The notes under the pieces were generated by a model. It worked only from the letters and a program-made list of their open reading frames with translations, ran no database searches and was not told where the DNA came from. 64,000 nucleotides of DNA, from NCBI GenBank assembly GCA_905221215.1, contig CAJNCI010000001.1, positions 1 to 64,000 of the forward strand, in the 5' to 3' direction. Shown here piece after piece: positions 18,558-27,748 of the stretch (its first letter is position 1; every line of letters starts with the position of its first letter). Source of the stretch: a bacterium (lineage in GTDB: Bacteria; Bacillota; Bacilli; Lactobacillales; Streptococcaceae). The position numbers and the translations under genes were made by a program.

Positions 18558-19238
18558 AATCCAAATGCGAATGGACAAATTACAGGAACACCAATAGGAA
18601 ATAAAGGTGATTATCCTGTAACGATTAAAGTCTATGATAAGGGCGGTAATGAAACTACTGAAACAGTCACAATTAAAGTCCAAGAACAAGCGAATAAATA
18701 TAATCCAACAGGAGAAGGTTTAACGGTTGATCCAAATCATGTGATTGAAGATTCAGAAGTCATTGCTAAAGTAAAAGGCAATGGATCAGGAACCGTTACA
18801 GTTGTAAGTAAACCATCAACAGCTACAAAAGGTAATGTTGGAAATACGGTTGCTAAAGTAACTTACCCAGACGGTTCAAAAGATATCGTTCCAGTGGAAG
18901 TAACAGTTAGAGAGAAAGACAAAGACATCTACACGCCAGAGTACGACAAAGGAAACGGTAAACTAGAAACTAAGGTAGAAATACCAGTCACACCAGATAC
19001 TAATGGAGGTTCTGGTCAAGATACACCTGCACCAACAACTCCAATTCCAGATGCAGTTACTCCGAATGCAGATCAGGTAGATACTGAGACTACTATTGAT
19101 AATGGAGCTAAATCAAATGATTCTCAAAATGTATTGCCGAATACAGGAACAGAATCAAATGCTGCTCTTGCATCTCTAGGACTTCTTGGACTATTGAGTG
19201 GATTTGGACTTGTAGCTCGCAAGAAAAAAGAAGACTAA
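18558..19238 (+). pseudogene. 5'-truncated LPXTG surface protein (C-terminal remnant)
   Basis: An open frame without a credible start begins after a stop at 18555. It first encodes an Ig-like strand pair (GNKGDYPVTIKVYDKGG), then a Rib domain (NKYNPTGEGLTVDPNHV to VPVEVTVRE), a linker, LPNTG and KKKED. The first ATG-like start (GTG at 18741) falls in the middle of the Rib domain, and no signal peptide exists, so it cannot be exported and anchored. Its last 80 codons and 3' flank nearly match the end of the lipase-domain gene, including the palindromic stop. The break point lies about 70 bp after the HNH gene. Confidence 0.85.
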
Positions 19239-19248
19239 AAATTTAGTC
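19233..19248. other. 16-bp palindrome over the stop codon (second copy)
   Basis: This copy of GACTAAAAATTTAGTC is identical to 8592-8607 and also spans the TAA of an LPXTG reading frame. Confidence 0.8.
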
Positions 19249-19341
19249 AAATGAACATTCATTCTTTTGTATTGTAAAGACAAACTAGATTGGTTCTGGG
19301 AATCGTGTTCGTCATAAAATAAAAAGAATGTTTAGAGAAAG

Positions 19342-19397
19342 AAAGCGAACAATGCTAGGATTTTGTTAAAGGGAATTCTAAGTATTGTTCGCTTTTA
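19342..19397 (+). terminator. Terminator at the right border of the island, before hemW
   Basis: AAGCGAACAAT (from 19343) pairs with ATTGTTCGCTT (ending near 19395), followed by TTTA. The loop is about 25 bases. It overlaps the hemW promoter. Confidence 0.65.
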
Positions 19398-19406
19398 TGG
19401 TATAAT
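19398..19406 (+). promoter_or_regulatory. hemW promoter (extended -10), leaderless
   Basis: TGGTATAAT with TATAAT at 19401-19406 lies only 7 bp before the ATG at 19414. The predicted start of transcription is at or next to the start codon. Confidence 0.6.
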
Positions 19407-19413
19407 AATTACT

Positions 19414-20544
19414 ATGCAGAAGAAACCAACGTCAGCCTATGTGCACATCCCGTTTTGTACCCAGATTTGTTATTATTGCGACTTTTCAAAGGTTTTCATC
19501 AAGAATCAGCCAGTTGATAGCTATTTGGAGCATCTGCTGGAAGAGTTTCGTTCCTATGATATTCAAAAGTTGTCAACCCTCTATATAGGTGGTGGGACAC
19601 CGACAGCCTTGTCGGCTCCACAACTGGAGGTGTTACTGGATGGCTTGACTAAAAACTTGGACTTGTCAGTCTTGGAAGAGTTGACCATTGAAGCCAATCC
19701 AGGCGATTTGGATGCGGAAAAGATAGCTGTTTTGAAGAACTCGGCTGTCAATCGTGTTTCGCTAGGTGTGCAAACCTTTGATGATAAGATGCTGAAAAAG
19801 ATTGGGCGCAGTCATTTGGAGAAGGATATTTATGAAAATATCGACCGCCTGAAACTGGCTGGTTTTGACAACATCTCCATCGACTTGATTTATGCGCTAC
19901 CTGGCCAGACCATGGAGCAAGTTAAGGAAAATGTGGCTAAGGCTATTGGACTGGATATTCCCCACATGAGTCTCTATAGCTTGATTTTGGAAAATCACAC
20001 GGTCTTTATGAATCGGATGCGACGAGGGAAATTGCCTCTGCCTAAGGAGGAACTGGAAGCGGAGATGTTTGAGTATATCATCGCGGAGTTGGAGCGAGCT
20101 GGTTTTGAGCATTATGAGATTTCCAATTTCTCCAAACCTGGTTTTGAAAGTCGCCACAATCTCATGTACTGGGATAATGCTGAATACTATGGCATTGGTG
20201 CTGGGGCCTCTGGTTATGTCAATGGTGTTCGTTATAAAAATCATGGTCCCATTCGTCATTATCTCAGTGCGGTTGAGGAAGGCAATGCTCGTATCACAGA
20301 AGAGCACCTGAGTCAAAAAGAGCAAATGGAAGAAGAAATGTTCTTGGGACTCCGCAAGAAATCAGGGGTTTCCATGGCGCGATTTGAGGAAAAATTTGGT
20401 CGGTCTTTCGATGGGCTTTATGGAGAAATCGTCAGAGACTTGGTGCAACAAGGTCTCATGCAGGTTGAGGCTGACCGAGTTCGCATGACAAAGAGAGGTC
20501 TCTTTTTGGGAGACACTGTAGCAGAACGATTTATTTTGGAGTAG
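19414..20544 (+). CDS. hemW: Radical SAM heme chaperone HemW
   Basis: HemW is a radical SAM protein that binds heme and an iron-sulfur cluster; it is related to, but distinct from, oxygen-independent coproporphyrinogen oxidase. The cluster motif is C15-x3-C19-x2-C22 (CTQICYYC) without the further cysteine of true HemN, which supports HemW. The product is 376 residues; GGGTPT lies near residue 60. I chose the ATG at 19414 because it gives the conserved N-terminus (SAYVHIPFC); an upstream in-frame start at 19363 lies inside the terminator. It appears to lead an operon with the thioesterase gene, which starts within 5 bp of its stop. Confidence 0.94.
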   Translation: MQKKPTSAYVHIPFCTQICYYCDFSKVFIKNQPVDSYLEHLLEEFRSYDIQKLSTLYIGGGTPTALSAPQLEVLLDGLTKNLDLSVLEELTIEANPGDLDAEKIAVLKNSAVNRVSLGVQTFDDKMLKKIGRSHLEKDIYENIDRLKLAGFDNISIDLIYALPGQTMEQVKENVAKAIGLDIPHMSLYSLILENHTVFMNRMRRGKLPLPKEELEAEMFEYIIAELERAGFEHYEISNFSKPGFESRHNLMYWDNAEYYGIGAGASGYVNGVRYKNHGPIRHYLSAVEEGNARITEEHLSQKEQMEEEMFLGLRKKSGVSMARFEEKFGRSFDGLYGEIVRDLVQQGLMQVEADRVRMTKRGLFLGDTVAERFILE

Positions 20545-20548
20545 GATG

Positions 20549-21286
20549 ATGGGCTTAACTTATCAAATGAAAATGAAAATTCCTTTTGATATGGCTGATA
20601 TGAACGGTCATATCAAACTTCCAGATGTGATTTTGCTGTCCCTGCAAGTCTCAGGGATGCAGTCGATTGAACTGGGAGTTAGTGATAAGGCTATTCTGGA
20701 AAATTATAATCTGGTCTGGATTATCACAGACTATGATATTGAGGTGGATCGTTTGCCTCGTTTTGCGGAAGAAATCACCATCGAAACGGAAGCTTTGAGC
20801 TACAATCGACTCTTTTGCTATCGTCGTTTCACTATTTATGATGAAGCGGGGCAGGAGCTCATCCACATGATGGCGACCTTTGTTTTGATGGACAGAGACA
20901 GTCGAAAAGTCCATGCTGTCGAACCTGAGATTGTGACTCCTTACCAGTCTGATTTTGATAAAAAACTTATCCGTGGGCCAAAGTATGAGTCCTTGGAAGA
21001 GCCAATCAGCAAGGATTACCATGTTCGTTTTTATGACTTGGATATGAATGGTCATGTCAATAACAGTAAATACTTGGACTGGATTTTTGAGGTCATGGGA
21101 GCGGATTTTTTGACCCAGTATATTCCCAAGAAAATCAACCTCAAGTATGTCAAGGAAGTTCGACCAGGTGGGGTGATTACATCAGCTGTTGAACGGACTG
21201 GACTGGAAAGCAAGCATGAGATTACAAGCGACGGGGCTACCAATGCTCAAGCCATCATCACTTGGCAAGAAATAAAAAAGGATTAG
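20549..21286 (+). CDS. Acyl-ACP thioesterase
   Basis: This 245-residue protein resembles the double hot-dog acyl-ACP thioesterases (FatA/FatB type) that release fatty acids from acyl carrier protein. The C-terminal hot-dog shows FYDLDMNGHVNNSKYLDW, with the typical NGHxNN segment; the N-terminal copy has DMNGHIKLPD. An ATG at 20546 is equally in frame; 20549 has better spacing from GGAG inside hemW. It is cotranscribed with hemW and the HAD phosphatase. Role in lipid recycling is inferred from the family. Confidence 0.87.
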   Translation: MGLTYQMKMKIPFDMADMNGHIKLPDVILLSLQVSGMQSIELGVSDKAILENYNLVWIITDYDIEVDRLPRFAEEITIETEALSYNRLFCYRRFTIYDEAGQELIHMMATFVLMDRDSRKVHAVEPEIVTPYQSDFDKKLIRGPKYESLEEPISKDYHVRFYDLDMNGHVNNSKYLDWIFEVMGADFLTQYIPKKINLKYVKEVRPGGVITSAVERTGLESKHEITSDGATNAQAIITWQEIKKD

Positions 21287-21295
21287 AGAGAAAGT

Positions 21296-22069
21296 ATGAA
21301 ATATAAAGGCTATTTAATTGATTTAGACGGTACTATTTATAAGGGGAAAGATCGAATCCCGGCAGGAGAGGCTTTTGTCCATGAATTGCAAAAGCGGGAT
21401 ATTCCCTATCTCTTTGTAACCAACAATACAACCCGCACACCAGAGAGTGTTCAGGAGATGCTGGCTCAGAATTTTAATATCGATACGCCCCTATCGACTG
21501 TCTACACAGCGACTTTGGCAACTATCGACTATATGAATGACTTGGGACTGGAAAAGACAGTCTATGTCATTGGAGAATCAGGGCTTGAGGAAGCCATCAA
21601 GGCGGCTGGTTATGTGGAAGACAAGGAAAATCCTGCCTATGTGGTAGTAGGCCTGGACTGGCAAGTCGACTATGAAAAATTTGCGACAGCAACTCTGGCT
21701 ATCCAGAAGGGAGCTCACTTTATCGGAACCAATCCTGACCTCAACATCCCGACGGAACGTGGTCTTTTGCCAGGCGCTGGTTCGCTGATTACCCTGCTTG
21801 AAGTAGCGACACGAGTGAAGCCTGTTTATATTGGAAAACCAAATGCCATCATCATGGATAAGGCAGTTGAGCACTTAGGCTTGGAACGTGAAGAGTTGAT
21901 TATGGTCGGGGACAACTATTTAACTGATATCCGAGCAGGGATTGACAACGGCATTCCAACGCTCTTGGTGACAACAGGTTTTACCAAGGCAGAAGAAGTA
22001 GCAGACCTGCCAATCGCACCGACTCATGTGGTTTCGAGCTTAGCGGAGTGGGATTTTGATGAAAACTAA
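21296..22069 (+). CDS. HAD-superfamily phosphatase, NagD/YutF-like
   Basis: The 257-residue product has HAD motif I ([11 protein letters not shown], about residue 8), motif II (FVTNNTTRT) and motif III/IV ([11 protein letters not shown] and [10 protein letters not shown]), with a C2-type cap. The TIGR01457-like subgroup (YutF) acts on small phosphorylated metabolites, with no settled physiological substrate. GAGAGAAAG precedes the ATG. The gene overlaps the next one by 11 bp, which indicates coupled translation. Confidence 0.9.
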   Translation: MKYKGYLIDLDGTIYKGKDRIPAGEAFVHELQKRDIPYLFVTNNTTRTPESVQEMLAQNFNIDTPLSTVYTATLATIDYMNDLGLEKTVYVIGESGLEEAIKAAGYVEDKENPAYVVVGLDWQVDYEKFATATLAIQKGAHFIGTNPDLNIPTERGLLPGAGSLITLLEVATRVKPVYIGKPNAIIMDKAVEHLGLEREELIMVGDNYLTDIRAGIDNGIPTLLVTTGFTKAEEVADLPIAPTHVVSSLAEWDFDEN

Positions 22070-22673
22070 ACTGACCTTTTGGGGCTCTATGCTCTTTCTC
22101 CTCTCCCTCTCGATTCTTCTGACTATTTATCTGGCTTGGATTGTTTATCCATTGGAAATTCAGTGGCTGAATTTAACAAATCGGGTCTATTTAAAACCGG
22201 AAACCATTCAGTACAACTTTCATATCTTGATGAATTACCTGACCAATCCTTTTAGTCAGGTTCTAGAGATGCCAGATTTTCGTTCGTCAGCAGCTGGTCT
22301 GCACCATTTTGCGGTGGTGAAGAATCTCTTTCACTTGGTACAGCTAGTTGCCCTAGTGACACTGCCAAGTTTCTATTTCTTTGTCAAAGGGATTGTGAAA
22401 AATGGCTTTTTATCTTTATTTAGTAAGGGGCTTCTGACTCTAGTGGTCTTGCCTTTGCTGATTGGGCTTGGGGGAATTTTGATTGGTTTTGACCAATTCT
22501 TTACTCTTTTCCATCAAATTCTCTTTGTGGGAGATGATACCTGGCTTTTTGATCCAGCCAAGGATCCAGTTATTCTGATTTTGCCAGAGACCTTTTTCCT
22601 CCATGCCTTCCTCCTCTTTTTTGCCCTCTATGAAAGCTTCTTTGGTTTTCTATACCTGAAAAGCCGTAAGTAG
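22059..22673 (+). CDS. TIGR01906-type integral membrane protein
   Basis: The 204-residue product has about four hydrophobic spans: [18 protein letters not shown] near the N-terminus, one near 95-115, one near 125-145 and one at the C-terminus. An extracellular loop contains [20 protein letters not shown], which I recognise from this streptococcal/lactobacillar family of unknown function. The ATG at 22059 is preferred over the TTG at 22056. It is last in the hemW operon; a BOX and a terminator follow. Confidence 0.82.
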   Translation: MKTKLTFWGSMLFLLSLSILLTIYLAWIVYPLEIQWLNLTNRVYLKPETIQYNFHILMNYLTNPFSQVLEMPDFRSSAAGLHHFAVVKNLFHLVQLVALVTLPSFYFFVKGIVKNGFLSLFSKGLLTLVVLPLLIGLGGILIGFDQFFTLFHQILFVGDDTWLFDPAKDPVILILPETFFLHAFLLFFALYESFFGFLYLKSRK

Positions 22674-22736
22674 TAATACTAAGGATGTTTTTGGTTTGCA
22701 TAAATAAATTAAGTATGTGATTCGAAACTATCGTTA

Positions 22737-22833
22737 ATACTCAATGAAAATCAAAGAGCAAACTAGGAAACTAGCCGCAGGCTGTACTTGAGTACGGCAA
22801 GGAGACGTTGACGAGGTTTGAATTAGTATAAGA
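22737..22833 (-). repeat. BOX element (boxC-boxA, reverse)
   Basis: It starts ATACTCAATGAAAATCAAAG and contains GTACGGCAAGGAGACGTTGA, with a changed outer end. No boxB. It lies in the 310-bp gap before spx. Confidence 0.82.
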
Positions 22834-22873
22834 GTGAATTAACTAAATCTACATTGCCTCAATCGTTCGCAAA

Positions 22874-22909
22874 CAGTCTATTTTTCTTGAAAAAATAGGC
22901 TTTTTTTTT
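22874..22909 (+). terminator. Terminator upstream of spx
   Basis: AGTCTATTTTT pairs with AAAAATAGGCT, followed by nine T residues. Confidence 0.8.
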
Positions 22910-22943
22910 CTAAAAATCTCTAGTCAAGCGCTTTATTTTTTTG

Positions 22944-22949
22944 TATAAT
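22944..22949 (+). promoter_or_regulatory. spx promoter -10
   Basis: TATAAT lies 35 bp before the spx ATG. A weak -35 (TAGTCA, 22921-22926) is at 17-bp spacing. Confidence 0.5.
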
Positions 22950-22983
22950 AGAATTAGCAAAGTATAGATAAGAAGAGAAAAGC

Positions 22984-23385
22984 ATGATTACACTATTTCT
23001 ATCACCGAGCTGTACTTCATGTCGTAAGGCAAAGGCCTGGTTAGAAAAACATAAGGTGCCCTTTGAGGAACACAATATTATGACCAGTCCCTTAACGAGA
23101 AAAGAATTGCAACATATTCTTTCCTTGACCGAAAATGGTACTGATGACATCATTTCAACTCGTTCAAAAATTTTTCAAAAATTAGATATTGATGTAGAAA
23201 GTATTTCGGTATCGGAATTGCTTCATTTGATTGAGCAGTATCCTAGTCTTTTGCGTCGCCCAATTATTATCGATGCCAAACGCATGCAGATCGGTTTTAA
23301 TGAAGATGAGATTCGTGCTTTTCTCCCTCGTAGTTACCGTAAGCAAGAACTGAAAGAAGCAAGAATGAGAGCTGGTATTAGTTAA
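22984..23385 (+). CDS. spx: Spx/ArsC-family transcriptional regulator
   Basis: Spx proteins bind the C-terminal domain of RNA polymerase alpha and alter transcription under thiol stress; they have an ArsC-like thioredoxin fold. The 133-residue product has the redox motif C10-T-S-C13 and the conserved block [15 protein letters not shown] with EIRAFLPR after it. Streptococci carry two paralogues (SpxA1 and SpxA2); I cannot decide which from sequence alone. GAAGAGAAAAGC precedes the ATG. The stop overlaps the next start by one base. Confidence 0.9.
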   Translation: MITLFLSPSCTSCRKAKAWLEKHKVPFEEHNIMTSPLTRKELQHILSLTENGTDDIISTRSKIFQKLDIDVESISVSELLHLIEQYPSLLRRPIIIDAKRMQIGFNEDEIRAFLPRSYRKQELKEARMRAGIS

Positions 23386-23663
23386 TGAACAAACAGTATA
23401 GTTACCCACTAGATTTGTCGTGGAGCACTGAAGAACTTGCTTCAGTGCTTTCTTTTTTTAATGATGTTGAAGCTGCCTATGAAGACAAGGTAGAGGCTAA
23501 AAAGCTACTGGAATCCTATAAGGGATTCAAATTGGTTGTGCCAAGCAAGAGTGAAGAAAAGCGTTTGGGACGAGAATTTGAAACGGTTAGTGGCTATTCG
23601 CTTTACCGAGCAGTTCAGGCTGCCAAGGAAAAAGGGGAAGGAAAGATTTCTCTTGGAAAGTAA
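23385..23663 (+). CDS. UPF0223 family protein
   Basis: The 92-residue protein starts [21 protein letters not shown], the typical beginning of UPF0223 (YktA-like) proteins, which are small helical proteins of unknown function. Its ATG uses the last base of the spx stop, and its end overlaps the next gene by 11 bp, so three genes are tightly coupled. Confidence 0.87.
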   Translation: MNKQYSYPLDLSWSTEELASVLSFFNDVEAAYEDKVEAKKLLESYKGFKLVVPSKSEEKRLGREFETVSGYSLYRAVQAAKEKGEGKISLGK

Positions 23664-24426
23664 GTTTGAATTTGCTAAAGAGCTTGTTAAGAAAGCAGGT
23701 CAGTACATCCTTGACCACATGCAGGAAGACTTGCAGGTTGAGACCAAGTCCTCTCCGACAGACTTGGTGACTAGACTGGACAAGGAAGTTCAGGAGTTCT
23801 TGGTTAGTGAGATTTTGTCCCGTTATCCTGAGGATAAGATTTGTGCTGAAGAGGGCTGTTTGCGAGCTTCGGTTCAAGAGGGCAAGGTGTGGATTATTGA
23901 TCCCATTGATGGTACTAATAACTTTGTGGCCCAGCAGGAAGATTTTGCTGTTATGATGGCTTATTTTGAAAATGGTCAGGGACAGTTTGGTCTGATTTAT
24001 GATGTGGTCAAGGGGGATTGTTATCACGGTGGTGGTAAGTTTCCAGTTTGCCGAAATGATCAGCCCCTAGCTCCCTTTAAAGTAAAACCCCTTGGTGATT
24101 TCCTTATTGCAGGGAATAGTGGCATGCTGGAAACCAATGAATGGGGCTTGGCTGATTTGAGTCGAGCGGTCCTCGGTGTTCGTGTCTATGGCAGTGCGGC
24201 CATTAGTTTTGCCAAGATTTTGTCAGGGCGTTTGTTGACCTATGTCACCTATCTGCAACCATGGGATTATGCCGCGGCTAGTATTTTAGGAGAAAGTCTG
24301 GGCTATCAGGTTGTGACCATTTCTGGTGAAACTCCTGATTTTCAAACTAGACAGCCAGTCATGATGGTGCCTCTTGAGATGCAGGAGGAAATTCAGTCCT
24401 ATATTTACGAAAGGAAAAGAACTTAA
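23653..24426 (+). CDS. Inositol monophosphatase family protein
   Basis: This 257-residue product is a Mg-dependent sugar-phosphate phosphatase of the IMPase fold. Motif A is [12 protein letters not shown] (from residue 80) and motif B is [14 protein letters not shown]; the upstream Glu of EEGC completes the metal site. The physiological substrate is not clear in streptococci. I use TTG at 23653, preceded by AAGGAAAG, because the family begins with [13 protein letters not shown]; an open ATG at 23536 would add residues without homology and overlap the previous gene by over 100 bp. Confidence 0.88.
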   Translation: MESKFEFAKELVKKAGQYILDHMQEDLQVETKSSPTDLVTRLDKEVQEFLVSEILSRYPEDKICAEEGCLRASVQEGKVWIIDPIDGTNNFVAQQEDFAVMMAYFENGQGQFGLIYDVVKGDCYHGGGKFPVCRNDQPLAPFKVKPLGDFLIAGNSGMLETNEWGLADLSRAVLGVRVYGSAAISFAKILSGRLLTYVTYLQPWDYAAASILGESLGYQVVTISGETPDFQTRQPVMMVPLEMQEEIQSYIYERKRT

Positions 24427-25731
24427 ATGCAATTTCCAGAAGGATTTGTTGAAAAATATGAAGAGATACTAGGAGATGAGGCAAGAGATTTTCTTGCCTC
24501 TTTTGAGGAGGAAGCGGTTTCGGCCTTTCGGGTCAATCCCTTAAAGGAAGAGCAACTTTCCTTTTCTGATCCCATTCCTCAAACCCCTTGGGGACATTAT
24601 GGGAAGGTTTCAGGAAAATCGCCTGAGCATGCTACAGGTTTGGTTTATTCGCAAGAGCCCGCTGCTCAAATGGTGGCTCAGGTAGCCCAGCCCAGTCCTG
24701 GAATGAAGGTCTTGGATCTGGCTGCTGCGCCTGGTGGTAAATCAACCCAACTGGCAGCCTATCTAGCAGGGGAAGGGCTCCTTGTTTCCAACGAAATTTC
24801 AAGCAAACGGGCTAAGATTTTAGTCGAAAACATGGAGCGCTTTGGAGCGACAAATGTTGTGGTGACCAATGAATCTGCTGACCGCTTGGCCAAGGTCTTT
24901 AAAGGCTATTTTGACCTCATTGTCCTGGATGCCCCTTGCTCTGGTGAAGGCATGTTCCGTAAGCAGCCAGATGCTATGGACTATTGGAGCCTCAATTATC
25001 CGAGTCAATGTGCTAGCTTGCAAAGAGAAATTCTAGCGGATGCGGTGACCATGTTAGCTGAAGGAGGTCGTCTGGTTTATTCGACCTGTACCTGGGCACC
25101 TGAGGAAAACGAAGAGATTGTCAATTGGCTGCTGGAAGAGTATGATTTTGACTTGTTGCCAGTTGAACATATCAATGGAATGGTAGCTGGTATTGACTTG
25201 CCAGAAACGGCTCGGATGTATCCTCATCATTTTAATGGAGAAGGTCAGTTTGTAGCCCATCTACAGTTTAAGGGTGACAATCCAGCACCTAAATTTAAGG
25301 CAAGTAAGAGCAATCTCAGCCGAGAACAAGTTGCCTTGTGGCAGGAATTTGCCCAAAACCACTTGAAAGTTAATCTACCGGGAATCTTGCAGACTTTTGG
25401 AGACCAGCTTTATCTCTTGCCGGAACTTTTACCAGATTTAGGGAAACTCAAGATAGCTCGGAATGGCCTGCATCTGGGTACCTTTAAGAAGAAACGCTTT
25501 GAACCCAGTTTTGCTCTTGGCCTAGCCTTGAAACCGAGTCAGGTTAAGCAGTCGGTTGAAATTGACCAAGAAGCGTTTGTAAAGTATGCCGCTGGAGAAA
25601 CTGTTCAGCTGGCGGAAAGTCTGCCAAATGGTTGGTACCAAGTTTTGGTTCAAGGAAATGGTTTGGGCTTTGGAAAGGTGACTGGAAATGTTTTGAAAAA
25701 TTATTTTCCAAAAGGCCTCAGATTCAAGTGA
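24427..25731 (+). CDS. rsmF: RsmF-type rRNA (cytosine-C5) methyltransferase
   Basis: The 434-residue protein belongs to the NOL1/NOP2/Sun family and should methylate a cytosine of 16S rRNA with SAM. It shows the SAM motif LDLAAAPGGKST (near 98), DAPCSGEGMFRK with the TC-motif cysteine, and STCTWAPEENE with the second catalytic cysteine. The C-terminal part (about 290-434) is the RsmF-type extension with a PUA-like end. It begins directly after the phosphatase stop. The exact target base is inferred from the family. Confidence 0.88.
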   Translation: MQFPEGFVEKYEEILGDEARDFLASFEEEAVSAFRVNPLKEEQLSFSDPIPQTPWGHYGKVSGKSPEHATGLVYSQEPAAQMVAQVAQPSPGMKVLDLAAAPGGKSTQLAAYLAGEGLLVSNEISSKRAKILVENMERFGATNVVVTNESADRLAKVFKGYFDLIVLDAPCSGEGMFRKQPDAMDYWSLNYPSQCASLQREILADAVTMLAEGGRLVYSTCTWAPEENEEIVNWLLEEYDFDLLPVEHINGMVAGIDLPETARMYPHHFNGEGQFVAHLQFKGDNPAPKFKASKSNLSREQVALWQEFAQNHLKVNLPGILQTFGDQLYLLPELLPDLGKLKIARNGLHLGTFKKKRFEPSFALGLALKPSQVKQSVEIDQEAFVKYAAGETVQLAESLPNGWYQVLVQGNGLGFGKVTGNVLKNYFPKGLRFK

Positions 25732-25952
25732 AAATGCTAGTCAAAGTAGCTTGTCTATGTTATAGTGGAAGTATGGATTTTTTTCAAATTGTCTTTCATT
25801 TTAAGTCAAAATTGGTAGAGATAGTAACTAAGCAAATTTCTAGTTAAATCAAGCTCAGAACTTCAGTAGACTCCTGATTTAAAAAAAGAAAAACATAAAT
25901 AAATAGTTGAAAAAATTCACAGCATTCACCATTATTTTCAAGGAGAAAAACA
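25732..25952 (+). other. Intergenic region before the pst operon
   Basis: An 8-bp inverted repeat (TTAAATCA / TGATTTAA, near 25843 and 25877) and AT-rich DNA are present. I could not settle on a promoter or a Pho-type operator by eye, although the pst operon must start here. Confidence 0.4.
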
Positions 25953-26831
25953 GTGAAAAAAAGGAAAAAACTCGCTCTATCCCTTGCGGCTCTTTTGCTG
26001 GCAGGTTCTTTGGCGGGATGTGCTAGCTGGATTGATCGTGGAGAATCCATGACAGCTGTTGGTTCAACGGCTCTTCAGCCCTTGGTCGAAGCAGCAGCAG
26101 ATGAATTCGGCTCTATGCACGTTGGAAAAACAGTCAACGTTCAAGGTGGAGGATCTGGTACAGGTCTGTCTCAGGTTCAATCTGGAGCCGTTGATGTAGG
26201 AAATTCAGACGTATTTGCTGAGGAAAAAGACGGTATCAACGCATCCGCTCTAGTGGACCATAAGGTTGCTGTAGCGGGCTTGGCAGTGATTGTGAACAAG
26301 GAAGTTGATGTTGAAAATCTGACAACTGAACAACTCCGTAGCATCTTCACAGGTCAAGTGACCAACTGGAAAGAGGTTGGGGGGAAAGATCTAGCCATTT
26401 CTATTATCAACCGTGCAGCAAGTTCTGGTTCGCGTGCAACCTTTGATAGTGTTATCATGGATGGTCAGTCTGCTGTGCAGAGTCAAGAACAGGATTCAAA
26501 TGGGATGGTCAAAAACATTGTTTCCCAGACACCAGGAGCCATTTCTTACCTAGCCTTTGCCTATGTGGATGACTCGGTTAAACGCATGAAGTTGAACGGA
26601 TATGAGCCGATTGCAGAAAATGTTACCACTAATAACTGGCCTTTGTGGTCTTATGAACACATGTACACCCTAGGTCAGCCAAACGAATTGGTGGCAGAAT
26701 TTCTCAACTTTGTCCTCTCAGATGAAGCGCAAAGCGGAATCGTTAAGGGAATGGGCTATATTTCTGTCAAGGAAATGAAGGTTGAAAAAGATGCTGTAGG
26801 AACGGTGACAGCACTAGAAGGGAGTCACTAA
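25953..26831 (+). CDS. pstS: Phosphate ABC transporter substrate-binding lipoprotein
   Basis: PstS binds inorganic phosphate outside the membrane and hands it to PstCA. The 292-residue precursor has a signal with lipobox L-A-G-C (Cys at about 23), so it is a target of Lgt. The phosphate-binding loops are visible as [10 protein letters not shown] (near 30) and [14 protein letters not shown]. It starts with GTG at 25953, preceded by AAGGAG at 25940-25945. It is first in the pstS-C-A-B-B-phoU operon and shares one base with pstC. The operon is normally induced by low phosphate. Confidence 0.95.
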   Translation: MKKRKKLALSLAALLLAGSLAGCASWIDRGESMTAVGSTALQPLVEAAADEFGSMHVGKTVNVQGGGSGTGLSQVQSGAVDVGNSDVFAEEKDGINASALVDHKVAVAGLAVIVNKEVDVENLTTEQLRSIFTGQVTNWKEVGGKDLAISIINRAASSGSRATFDSVIMDGQSAVQSQEQDSNGMVKNIVSQTPGAISYLAFAYVDDSVKRMKLNGYEPIAENVTTNNWPLWSYEHMYTLGQPNELVAEFLNFVLSDEAQSGIVKGMGYISVKEMKVEKDAVGTVTALEGSH

Positions 26832-27748
26832 TGAATCAAGAAGAATTAGCTAAAAAATTACTTTCTCCCTCAAAGAACTCTCGTCTAGAGAAACTAGGAA
26901 AAGGCTTGACCTTTGCCTGTCTGTCTTTGATTGTCATCATTGTGGCTATGATTTTGATTTTCGTAGCCCAAAAAGGTTTGTCGACCTTCTTTGTCAATGG
27001 AGTCAATCTCTTTGATTTCCTCTTTGGACAAACTTGGAATCCTTCAGGTAAACAATTTGGTGCCCTTCCTATGATTTTGGGTTCCTTTATTGTCACAATC
27101 CTGTCAGCTCTTATCGCAACTCCTTTTGCCATCGGTGCGGCAGTCTTTATGACCGAAGTCTCACCAAAAGGTGCTAGAATCTTGCAACCAGCTATTGAAT
27201 TGCTAGTCGGGATTCCTTCAGTTGTGTATGGATTTATTGGTTTGCAGGTCGTAGTTCCTTTTGTCCGTAGTGTCTTTGGTGGAACCGGTTTTGGGATCTT
27301 GTCAGGGATTTTCGTTCTCTTTGTCATGATTTTACCGACAGTAACCTTTATGACAACTGATAGTTTGCGTGCGGTGCCTCGTCACTACCGCGAAGCTAGT
27401 TTGGCTATGGGAGCCACTCGCTGGCAAACCATCTGGCGTGTAACCTTGAAGGCGGCACGTTCAGGGATTTTCACAGCAGTGGTCTTTGGGATGGCGCGTG
27501 CCTTTGGTGAAGCCTTGGCCATTCAGATGGTGGTCGGAAACTCAGCCGTTGTCCCAACTTCACTAACAACACCTGCTGCGACCTTGACCTCTGTTTTGAC
27601 CATGGGTATAGGAAATACCGTTATGGGAACAGTTGATAATAACGTTCTCTGGTCACTGGCCTTAGTCTTGCTTTTGATGAGTTTGGCCTTCAACAGTGTG
27701 ATTAAATTGATTACGAAAGAAAGAGGAAAGAAAAACTATGCACGCTAA
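26831..27748 (+). CDS. pstC: Phosphate ABC transporter permease PstC
   Basis: PstC is one of the two membrane subunits of the phosphate importer. The 305-residue product has about six membrane spans. The permease coupling loop appears as HYREASLAMGATRWQTIW, contacting the ATPase. The ATG overlaps the pstS stop by one base, and its end overlaps pstA by 11 bp. Confidence 0.95.
   Translation: MNQEELAKKLLSPSKNSRLEKLGKGLTFACLSLIVIIVAMILIFVAQKGLSTFFVNGVNLFDFLFGQTWNPSGKQFGALPMILGSFIVTILSALIATPFAIGAAVFMTEVSPKGARILQPAIELLVGIPSVVYGFIGLQVVVPFVRSVFGGTGFGILSGIFVLFVMILPTVTFMTTDSLRAVPRHYREASLAMGATRWQTIWRVTLKAARSGIFTAVVFGMARAFGEALAIQMVVGNSAVVPTSLTTPAATLTSVLTMGIGNTVMGTVDNNVLWSLALVLLLMSLAFNSVIKLITKERGKKNYAR

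Noticed and set aside
18741-19238. Independent small LPXTG protein starting at 18741
   Set aside because: The start lies in the middle of a Rib domain and there is no signal peptide; the homologous frame continues upstream to 18558.
22901-22909. Nine-T tract as a phase-variable homopolymer
   Set aside because: It is the tail of a terminator and not in a coding frame or promoter spacer.
23536-23652. N-terminal extension of the inositol monophosphatase from an upstream ATG
   Set aside because: The extra 39 residues overlap the UPF0223 gene in another frame and are not part of the family; TTG at 23653 with AAGGAAAG fits.
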